Below, piece after piece: positions 8,505 to 14,830 of a stretch of DNA of 64,000 nt (within the stretch, counting starts at the first letter, position 1; each line of letters begins with the position of its first letter). The position numbers were made by a program, and so were the translations under genes. Under the pieces are notes generated by a model. That model was not told the DNA's origin, did no database searches, and saw nothing but the letters and a program-made list of their open reading frames with translations. Origin of the DNA: Lacihabitans soyangensis (GTDB lineage Bacteria > Bacteroidota > Bacteroidia > Cytophagales > Spirosomataceae); contig NZ_RJUF01000004.1 of NCBI RefSeq assembly GCF_024343775.1, forward strand, positions 1-64,000, written 5' to 3'.

Positions 8505-9065
8505 TTACATCGGCAACAACACAGTATCTAAGGTATGTATCACGCCGTTTGACTGATACACATTATAGATAGCTATGTTAGCTACTCCACCTTTTTCGTC
8601 GGTAATAGAAATGTTCATATCACCGTTCATTTTGGCAACCAATGTACCGCCAGAAAGTGTTTTTAGTTTTGCCGAACCTTTACCTTTTTCGATCAATTTC
8701 ATCAACTCTTTGGCGTCAAACTTACCTGCAACTACGTGGTAGGTTAAAACCTTTGCCAACGTACCTTTGTTTTCAGGCTTTAGCAAAGTTTCTACTGTAC
8801 CAGCTGGCAATTTATCAAAAGCCGAATTTACTGGTGCAAATACTGTAAACGGACCGGCTCCCATTAAGGCATCTACCAAGCCTGCTGCTTTTACGGCTGC
8901 TACAAGCGTGGTGTGATCTTTAGAATTTACAGCGTTTTCAACGATGTTTTTCTTTGGATACATGGCTTCCCCGCCTACAGTAACAGTTCCACTTTGTGCA
9001 AAAGTTGACGATCCTACAAGTGCAAATCCAATTGCTAATCCTAATGTTTTAAGTAATCTTTTCAT
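8505..9065 (-). CDS. Secreted fasciclin (FAS1) domain protein
   Basis: A 186-aa protein starting at ATG 9065-9063, where MKRLLKTLGLAIGFALVGSS begins a good signal peptide ending TFAQ; an in-frame upstream ATG at 9134 would add 23 charged residues and is rejected. One FAS1 domain fills the mature protein: the H1 box FTVFAPVNSAFDKLP, the central YHVVAGKFDAKEL and the H2 box GVIHTLDTVLLP at the very C-terminus. FAS1 proteins act as surface adhesins or exported stress proteins. The gene lies upstream of the ECF sigma and RskA-like genes on the same strand and is a likely target of that sigma factor, by analogy with MPB70/MPB83 under SigK. No lipobox is visible, so it is probably periplasmic or secreted. 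Confidence 0.9.
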   Translation of the reverse strand: MKRLLKTLGLAIGFALVGSSTFAQSGTVTVGGEAMYPKKNIVENAVNSKDHTTLVAAVKAAGLVDALMGAGPFTVFAPVNSAFDKLPAGTVETLLKPENKGTLAKVLTYHVVAGKFDAKELMKLIEKGKGSAKLKTLSGGTLVAKMNGDMNISITDEKGGVANIAIYNVYQSNGVIHTLDTVLLPM

Positions 9066-9184
9066 TGTTTGTTCTTTTTTAAATTTGTTTGATTTAATTA
9101 CGCCTTCCTTTTGTTTTTGGATTGAAATACCCAAAACTTTTTTTATTATTGTTGGTTTTTAAATGAAATAAAACATTCATAATC

Positions 9185-9655
9185 ATGGCAAAGGCAAGTA
9201 TTGAAGTAATAGAAGCATTGAAAAAAACAGCAGACAGCATAGAAAACGGCTCTCCATACATGTGGGGACATATGGGCTCGTGCAACTGTGGAAACTTGGC
9301 TCAGGTGGTAACCAAAAGAACCAAAGCCGAAATACACGCCTACGCTATGCAAGGGCACGGCGACTGGAACGAGCAGGTGAATCACTATTGCGGACAAACA
9401 GAAATGCCTATAGATTTGATAATTTTTGAGTTGTTGACCTTCGGATTTACTACAGACGACCTAAAACACCTAGAAAAACTCTCTGATCCGAAAATTTTGG
9501 AACGTTTGGGTGACAAAAAATACACTTTGAGTCACAATCATAAAGACGATGTAGTCGTTTACATGAAAGAATGGGCTAAAATGTTAGAAAATCAGATGAT
9601 AGAAAACATAATACTGCCTACTTTTGAAGAAGAATATAACCAAATGTATGTATAG
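9185..9655 (+). CDS. Conserved hypothetical protein with GSCNCGNLAQ motif
   Basis: A 156-aa soluble protein with no signal peptide. The most striking part is MWGHMGSCNCGNLAQVV (about residues 26-42), a CxC plus nearby His that could bind metal, followed by another His/Cys pair in NHYCGQ (67-71) and several acidic helices. It looks like a family I have seen in Bacteroidota genomes under hypothetical names; no function is assigned here. Start ATG at 9185 is unambiguous because the fasciclin gene diverges just upstream. Its last 8 bases overlap the start of the following barrel gene, indicating co-transcription. Confidence 0.8.
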   Translation: MAKASIEVIEALKKTADSIENGSPYMWGHMGSCNCGNLAQVVTKRTKAEIHAYAMQGHGDWNEQVNHYCGQTEMPIDLIIFELLTFGFTTDDLKHLEKLSDPKILERLGDKKYTLSHNHKDDVVVYMKEWAKMLENQMIENIILPTFEEEYNQMYV

Positions 9656-10304
9656 AATCCTGTTGTTATTGTTTTTGAGCCTTAATCTGTCGGCACAAAT
9701 TATACCACCTGCTGAGCCAATTGAAGAAGAGGAACCTAAAGAAGAGCAAGAAGAAAAACCTGTTCTTTTTGAAGAACCTAAACCCGCTTGGAAACAAAGA
9801 ATGCATTGGGGAGGCAATTTTTGGCTTGGTTCATACGGATCTTTTTATGTTGATGCCTCACCAATGATTGGTTTTGATGTTTCGGAAAAGAACACAGTTG
9901 TGGGTCTAGGGGGTTCCTTAATATACTTCGGACAACCAAGAAATTCTGTAAGCGGTAGTCGAAATGGGTCCCTAAGCTATGGTGGTAGATTATTTTTGAG
10001 ACAAGGTATTTGGAAATCAATTTTTGCTCAGGCGGAGTATGAAATAATGAATTCTGATAAAATAAACTTTTATCCAATCGACCCAAAAGCTAATGACCCT
10101 GGTTATCTTGCCCCAACTGGTAAGAAATGGGGAGGGTTACCTCTAATTGGTGCTGGATTTTATCAGAATAGGTCTTGGCAACAAAAAGGAAGCTTTGTAT
10201 CAATTATGTATAGTTTAGGTGGTCAAAATTTTGGATACATAAATCCTCAATCCTTTAATTTGAATGGTTCTGTACTAGTCATGAGATTAGGAGTTTTCAT
10301 TTAA
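9648..10304 (+). CDS. Putative outer-membrane beta-barrel protein with acidic linker
   Basis: A 218-aa protein using ATG 9648-9650, giving signal peptide MYRILLLLFLSLNLSAQ; the longer ORF start at 9624 adds residues that would spoil it. After the signal comes a Pro/Glu-rich stretch (PPAEPIEEEEPKEEQEE, about 20-40), then alternating aromatic strands rich in Gly typical of small outer-membrane barrels (FWLGSYGSFYVDASPMIGFDV, LFLRQGIWKSIFAQAEYEI). It ends in Phe-Ile after a final strand (VLVMRLGVFI), consistent with an outer-membrane C-terminal strand. It overlaps the CNCG-motif gene by 8 bases. No functional family recognised. Confidence 0.72.
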   Translation: MYRILLLLFLSLNLSAQIIPPAEPIEEEEPKEEQEEKPVLFEEPKPAWKQRMHWGGNFWLGSYGSFYVDASPMIGFDVSEKNTVVGLGGSLIYFGQPRNSVSGSRNGSLSYGGRLFLRQGIWKSIFAQAEYEIMNSDKINFYPIDPKANDPGYLAPTGKKWGGLPLIGAGFYQNRSWQQKGSFVSIMYSLGGQNFGYINPQSFNLNGSVLVMRLGVFI

Positions 10305-10306
10305 AA

Positions 10307-10711
10307 TTATCTACTTGAAACTATTGCAAAGGCAACTGAAGTTGCCAGTGCTCCGAGCCAAGAGCCCCAAACTTTTTTGCGTTTAATTTTAGATGCTTTA
10401 TCAATGTAACCCATTCTATATTCAATATTTTTGGCCAATTTAGGTTCAGGATAATTTAAGTTTTTCTCTTTTGGTGGATTGAATGTACATGCCACAGCAG
10501 GAATTAAGCCAATTAAAGGTGATAATAAACTTACTCCGAAAGTTCCCAATTCGGACTTTCGATATCCCTTGTAATTTTTTTCGGCATCCAACATGCCCTT
10601 TACGTACATGTTTTCACCTCTAAAAACGCTTAAAGTATCTACGTATTCAAATTGACCAAATGCGAATACCGTTGAGAAAAGAAGTAAGAAGATGGTAGAT
10701 TTAATTTTCAT
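10307..10711 (-). CDS. Exported hypothetical protein with C-terminal hydrophobic segment
   Basis: A 134-aa protein. The start is set at ATG 10711-10709 because MKIKSTIFLLLFSTVFAFGQ is a typical signal peptide; the longer ORF from 10762 adds 17 unrelated residues. A second hydrophobic stretch (GVSLLSPLIGLIPAVACTF, about 60-78) and a third near the C-terminus (WGSWLGALATSVAFAIV) could be membrane segments. YMGYIDKASKIKRKKVWGS-like sequence lies between them. It faces the barrel gene tail to tail with two bases between stops. I recognise no family; it may be a small envelope protein. Confidence 0.68.
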   Translation of the reverse strand: MKIKSTIFLLLFSTVFAFGQFEYVDTLSVFRGENMYVKGMLDAEKNYKGYRKSELGTFGVSLLSPLIGLIPAVACTFNPPKEKNLNYPEPKLAKNIEYRMGYIDKASKIKRKKVWGSWLGALATSVAFAIVSSR

Positions 10712-10767
10712 TTCGAATTGAGTGTTAATTATTCGAAATACATTCAGCAAATATTTTGCCAAAGAGT

Positions 10768-11607
10768 TTAAAGAATCACCGTCCGATTCCCAAAAATAAA
10801 TACCCTATCATCCAAAACTAGTTTAAGGGCTTTTATCAGCACCATTTTTTCCACATCTCGGCCATCACGGGCCATGTCTGCTGCTGAGTAACGGTGATCT
10901 ACTTCACGGGTGTCTTGGGCAATAATTGGACCTTCGTCTAGGTGATTATTTACAAAGTGTGCAGTGGCACCTATAACTTTTACCCCACGTTCATAGGCTT
11001 GTTTGTATGGGTTAGCTCCAATAAATGCCGGAAGAAATGAATGATGTATGTTGACTATCTTATTGGAGTATTTCGAAACAAAATCTGGCGATAGAATCCG
11101 CATATATTTGGCCAAAACCAAGAGCTCTGGGTTATAAATGTCCAAAGTCTTCAAAACGGCGACTTCGTGTTCCTCACGGGTTTTATCTTCAGCCGAAACA
11201 TAATGAAAAGGAATGCCAAATTTACTTACAAACGGCTGTAAAGTGTTGTAGTTGCTCACCACGGCTAACACATTGGCATTCAATTCTTCAAAAGCATAGC
11301 GAATCAAAATTTCAGATAAACAGTGGTGTTCTTTAGTACAAAGCAACACGATATCCTTTTTCTTTTGTGTATTTAGCCTGAACTGTATTTCCTCACTTGG
11401 CACTTTTACCCGCAAATCCACCAATACTTTCTGGGTGTCAAAATCATCGGCACTCACAAACTCTGTACGCATAAAAAACCAACCATTCGGACTTACGTAT
11501 TCGTCTTGCCTGAGAATATTGCATTCGTTATTAAAAAGAACACTCGTCACATGAAATATAAGCCCCTTTGCATCCGGACCTTCCATAAGTAGGGTGTGTT
11601 TTGCCAT
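10768..11607 (-). CDS. purU: Formyltetrahydrofolate deformylase
   Basis: Hydrolyses 10-formyltetrahydrofolate to formate and tetrahydrofolate, balancing one-carbon pools and supplying formate for purine synthesis. The 279-aa protein has an N-terminal ACT domain (about 1-80: LLMEGPDAKGLIFHVTSVLF) and a C-terminal formyltransferase-like domain with the catalytic Asn/His/Asp signature in NIHHSFLPAFIGANPY, ATAHFVNNHLDEGPII. Length agrees with the family (about 280). The gene lies 24 bases downstream of the toxin gene on the same strand and 56 bases upstream of the small exported-protein gene, without obvious functional links. Confidence 0.95.
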   Translation of the reverse strand: MAKHTLLMEGPDAKGLIFHVTSVLFNNECNILRQDEYVSPNGWFFMRTEFVSADDFDTQKVLVDLRVKVPSEEIQFRLNTQKKKDIVLLCTKEHHCLSEILIRYAFEELNANVLAVVSNYNTLQPFVSKFGIPFHYVSAEDKTREEHEVAVLKTLDIYNPELLVLAKYMRILSPDFVSKYSNKIVNIHHSFLPAFIGANPYKQAYERGVKVIGATAHFVNNHLDEGPIIAQDTREVDHRYSAADMARDGRDVEKMVLIKALKLVLDDRVFIFGNRTVIL

Positions 11608-11631
11608 TTTGATTTCTTGAATATTATAGTA

Positions 11632-12090
11632 TTAACTTTCGTTATTGAGTAAAAGGAGTTCTGCCAAAATCTTATCAGAAATTCTGAAATTTGTTTCTGT
11701 AATTTTATCAAGTATTGGTTTGATGGCTTCAATTACTCCCAATTCTTTGGCTTTATGAATAATCCCAAGCGAACCAGTAATTTTCAAACCCAATTGTTTT
11801 GCCAATTTTCTACCTTTTAATTCATCCAATATCACTAATGGATTGTCCAATTCTTTGGCTAAAGCTATGGCACTTGCCTCTCCTAAATCAACCTGGGTTG
11901 ATAAAAAATCCAAATACTTTTGGTCTTTTACAGAAACGATTTTAATCCAAGAAGGCAAAGTTTCGTTAAATTCAGAAGCTATTTGAGGAGTGGTAATAAC
12001 ATTTTGATAAACCCTGAGCAGAATTTCTAGGTGGTCTATTTTATGAAACAATATCAAGCAACTTGTATCCGAAATTACAATATTAGGCAT
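11632..12090 (-). CDS. DUF3368/PIN-like toxin of a UPF0175 TA module
   Basis: A 152-aa protein of the PIN-like DUF3368 type. The N-terminus IVISDTSCLILF carries the first PIN acid (Asp near residue 7) with the following Thr/Ser; LGEASAIALAKELDNPLVILDE (about 71-92) carries the second acidic cluster and a further Asp, followed by RKLAKQLGLKITGSLG. PIN-domain toxins are Mg-dependent RNases. The gene overlaps the upstream UPF0175 gene by 8 bases on the same strand, the standard antitoxin-first order. Target RNA cannot be predicted. It contains all expected acidic positions I can align by eye, so it looks intact. Confidence 0.87.
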   Translation of the reverse strand: MPNIVISDTSCLILFHKIDHLEILLRVYQNVITTPQIASEFNETLPSWIKIVSVKDQKYLDFLSTQVDLGEASAIALAKELDNPLVILDELKGRKLAKQLGLKITGSLGIIHKAKELGVIEAIKPILDKITETNFRISDKILAELLLLNNES

Positions 12091-12310
12091 TTGAAATATC
12101 TGAATACAAGTCTGTCAAGGAACTACTGAAAACAGAAACACCATATTTGCCAATAATTTCTAAAAAAGCTCCTTTCGACAAACCCACCATTTCGGCAGCT
12201 TGTCCTAACGAAAGTTTACCTTCTTCAAATAATTTGGATGCTATTATCATCGAAAAATCATACTCTTTCAAATCTAAATCATCTGGAACTTGCAAATGTA
12301 TTGTCTTCAT
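12083..12310 (-). CDS. UPF0175-family antitoxin
   Basis: A 75-aa protein starting at ATG 12310-12308 (MKTIHLQVPDDLDLKEYD); the longer ORF from 12433 extends through the der hairpin and is rejected. A short N-terminal strand precedes helices with the family pattern ASKLFEEGKLSLGQAAEMVGLSKGAFLEII, resembling a helix-turn-helix DNA-binding unit (about 24-53). The C-terminal tail (VSVFSSSLTDLYSDI) would contact the toxin. It probably neutralises the DUF3368 protein and autoregulates the pair. A minus-strand -7-like box TATATTTG lies at 12336-12329, about 20 bases before the start. Confidence 0.87.
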   Translation of the reverse strand: MKTIHLQVPDDLDLKEYDFSMIIASKLFEEGKLSLGQAAEMVGLSKGAFLEIIGKYGVSVFSSSLTDLYSDISNA

Positions 12311-12404
12311 TTTTAGTGCTTCTTTTAACAAATATACATTTTTTCTAAAAGAAAAATAATACTTCGTTCTTAAAACTGTCTCCTTATAAACACAAATCGG
12401 TCTT

Positions 12405-12437
12405 AATAGTGAATGGGGCGATGCCCCATTCACTATT
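12405..12437. repeat. Perfect 15-bp-stem hairpin containing the der stop codon
   Basis: AATAGTGAATGGGGC (12405-12419), loop GAT, then the exact complement GCCCCATTCACTATT (12423-12437). The plus strand continues with a T-run, so it is a textbook terminator for plus-strand transcription, yet no plus-strand gene precedes it. On the minus strand it contains the TAG of der and separates der from the antitoxin gene. Confidence 0.85.
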
Positions 12438-13746
12438 TTTTTCGGAAAAACGTCGTAATCACCACACCTTCAAACCCAAAGTGCTCTCTGATTTTGTTCT
12501 GCAAAAATCTTTGGTAAGACTCCATCACATATTGAGGCAAATTACAGAAGAACACAAAAGTTGGCGATGGCGTAGGGACCTGAACGATATATTTGATTCT
12601 AACCATTTTGCCTTTCATAGATGGCGGTGGGTAGTTTTCAATAATCGGCAGTAGAATATCGTTCAATTTAGAAGTAGAAATCTGTGATTTTCTAACTTCA
12701 TAAACTTCCATTGCCTTTTCTATAACTTGGAAAATACGTTGCTTCTCCAATGCCGAAGCAAAAATGATAGGCATGTAATTCATTGGAGCCAATCTTTCCA
12801 AAATCTCCTTTTTCATAGTATCAGCCGTTTTAGAGTCTTTCTCCAAAGCGTCCCATTTGTTTACCATGATTACAATGCCTTTTTTGGCATTGTGAGCCTG
12901 AGCGATAATGCTCACATCTTGAGATTCAAGTCCTAGAGTTGCATCCAAAAGGACTATACATACGTCAGAATTATCAAGAGCCTTGATAGATCTCAAAACC
13001 GAATAAAACTCTATATCCTCATTTACCTTGGCTTTTTTTCTGATACCAGCGGTGTCCGTCAAGATAAAATCTTTGCCGAACATTTTGTAATGTGTATCTA
13101 TGGCGTCTCTTGTTGTACCTGCAATGTCTGTTACTATGCTTCTTTCCTTGCCTAACAAAGCATTCAGAAACGACGATTTACCAACATTCGGACGACCTAA
13201 AATTGAAATTCTCGGAATTCCCTCATTTGGATTCTCCACTTGGTCAAACTCGAGGTGTTTCACAACTTCATCCAGCAATTCGCCAGTTCCTGAGCCATCA
13301 GCCGCTGAAATAGGGTAAACTTCACTCGCCAAACCCATTCCATAAAACTCTGAGGCAACCAAATTGGCTCTTTCAAAAGTCTCTGCTTTGTTGGCAACCA
13401 CAAAAATTGGCTTTTTAGATCTACGCAAAACGTTGGCAAATTCTTCGTCCAACTCTGTCAAACCTTGCTTGGTATCAACCACAAAAAGAATGACGGTGGC
13501 TTCGTCCAATGCCAATTCCACCTGGCTTCTGATGGCTTCCTCAAAAGTATCGTCCGAACCAACCACATAACCACCCGTATCTATAACCGTAAAATTCTTT
13601 TGTAACCAAAATGCATTTCCGTAGTGCCTATCACGCGTTACGCCAGATTGGTTATCTGTAATAGCCACACGGTCCTCAATCAGTCTGTTAAATAATGTAG
13701 ATTTACCTACGTTTGGTCTACCTACTATAGCTACTATATTCGACAT
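12433..13746 (-). CDS. der: Ribosome biogenesis GTPase Der (EngA)
   Basis: A 437-aa double-GTPase needed for 50S subunit maturation. Two G domains in tandem: the first with P-loop GRPNVGKST (about 8-16) and DTGG, the second with GRPNVGKSS (about 183-191) and DTAG, each followed by an NKxD-type motif (VANKAE, MVNKWD). The C-terminal KH-like domain includes PPPSMKGKMVRIKYIVQVPTP-type sequence near 380. Length and order are normal for the family. The stop codon falls in a perfect hairpin. A minus-strand -7-like box TATCTTTG lies at 13819-13812, implying a leader of about 60 bases. Confidence 0.97.
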   Translation of the reverse strand: MSNIVAIVGRPNVGKSTLFNRLIEDRVAITDNQSGVTRDRHYGNAFWLQKNFTVIDTGGYVVGSDDTFEEAIRSQVELALDEATVILFVVDTKQGLTELDEEFANVLRRSKKPIFVVANKAETFERANLVASEFYGMGLASEVYPISAADGSGTGELLDEVVKHLEFDQVENPNEGIPRISILGRPNVGKSSFLNALLGKERSIVTDIAGTTRDAIDTHYKMFGKDFILTDTAGIRKKAKVNEDIEFYSVLRSIKALDNSDVCIVLLDATLGLESQDVSIIAQAHNAKKGIVIMVNKWDALEKDSKTADTMKKEILERLAPMNYMPIIFASALEKQRIFQVIEKAMEVYEVRKSQISTSKLNDILLPIIENYPPPSMKGKMVRIKYIVQVPTPSPTFVFFCNLPQYVMESYQRFLQNKIREHFGFEGVVITTFFRKK

Positions 13747-13881
13747 ATCACTTATCCCTCTTTTTATATAAATATTTTATTATCAACCCTTTCGAAAAAT
13801 CAAAAAGGATGCAAAGATAGGAAAAAATAAGGAAATTGGAAAGAAAAACCAGTAAAGTAGACTCAAAAATACAATTGACTT

Positions 13882-13914
13882 ACAGTTGACAACTTTTAAA
13901 AAGTTGTCAACTGT
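13882..13914 (-). terminator. Perfect palindromic terminator of the 18158-13925 operon
   Basis: ACAGTTGACAACTTTT (13882-13897) and its exact complement AAAAGTTGTCAACTGT (13899-13914) surround a single base. It lies 11 bases beyond the stop codon of the EamA gene, with short T/A runs in the stem centre. Likely a bidirectional terminator, though no long T-tail follows on the minus strand. Confidence 0.7.
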
Positions 13915-13924
13915 TTATACTGCT

Positions 13925-14827
13925 TCATGTTCCAAAAACCTCCTGCCAAGAAATCATCAAAATGGCAATAACGGCCAAGAAAAGCCCCAGTTTATTCAGA
14001 ATAGATACTTTTTCTTTGAAAAACAAAATGGCCACAAATGCAGAGACCAAAATAACACCCATGTTATAGATAGGATAAACAAAGGCTCCGCTATTCCCAA
14101 AATATCCTAAAGTTAGAATCAAAAAGTAAAAAGACAGAAAATTAGGTACACCTAGTGTTAAAGCCGCCACAATATTCTTTACTTCAATCTTTTCAGACCC
14201 ATTTAAGATTTTGAATATCAACAGAATAAGACCCGAAACAGCCGCTCCCAAAACCATCACTAGGGTAACAGGAACAACTTTAGAGGCATCTGCAATGTAA
14301 GTGATATTTAGGTAATTAATAGCCGTATTTGTTATGCCGTACATCAAAAAAACCGCTAATGCCAAACCTCCCTGAAGCCAAAAGTTTGCTTTAGTACTTG
14401 TATCAGACCCCGACTTAAAAGTAGCAATAGCAACCGAAACCACAGCGAGCACAAGACCGAGATAGTTTATCCAGTCAAAAGTTTTACCTCCGCTACCAAA
14501 AACCAATAAACTGAACAATACTGGAATAACCAAAGACACATTATTGGCCATAGAAGTGATGGTCATCCCTATTTTTTGCGTAGCCAAACCACTTAAAATG
14601 AAGGTAATAATAAACCCAACTCCCAAAGCAAGGCTGTACAAGGTCCAATTCTGCGAAAGATCCAATTGAAAACGTTGACCTTCGGGCATAAGCAGCATTC
14701 CGGTAAGAAAACAAACAGGATAATTGAATGCTATAGCCTGAAAAGTGCTGATGTTGAACTTTGGGAAAATCCGGAAATTTACCAGCAAAAGAACTGAAAA
14801 TAAAATACTTAGAGCTAAGTATAGCAT
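13925..14827 (-). CDS. EamA/DMT-family membrane transporter
   Basis: A 300-aa inner-membrane protein with about ten hydrophobic spans arranged as two five-helix halves, the drug/metabolite transporter (EamA) architecture. Visible spans include LYLALSILFSVLLLVNF at the N-terminus, LYSLALGVGFIITFILSGLA near 65, and LGLFLAVIAILMISW at the C-terminus; a conserved-looking TITSMANNVSLVIPVLFSLL segment near 90-110 matches the end-of-half signature. Substrate unknown; relatives export amino acids, nucleosides or other metabolites. The start is 3 bases after the stop of the large lipoprotein gene, so it is the last gene of a three-gene operon. Confidence 0.87.
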   Translation of the reverse strand: MLYLALSILFSVLLLVNFRIFPKFNISTFQAIAFNYPVCFLTGMLLMPEGQRFQLDLSQNWTLYSLALGVGFIITFILSGLATQKIGMTITSMANNVSLVIPVLFSLLVFGSGGKTFDWINYLGLVLAVVSVAIATFKSGSDTSTKANFWLQGGLALAVFLMYGITNTAINYLNITYIADASKVVPVTLVMVLGAAVSGLILLIFKILNGSEKIEVKNIVAALTLGVPNFLSFYFLILTLGYFGNSGAFVYPIYNMGVILVSAFVAILFFKEKVSILNKLGLFLAVIAILMISWQEVFGT

Positions 14828-14830
14828 AGC

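Noticed and set aside
9064-9134. N-terminal extension of the fasciclin protein from ATG 9134
   Set aside because: Adds 23 charged residues in front of a good signal peptide beginning at 9065.
9146-9397. 83-aa minus-strand ORF over the start of the CNCG gene
   Set aside because: Antisense to a likely real gene, and runs into the fasciclin leader.
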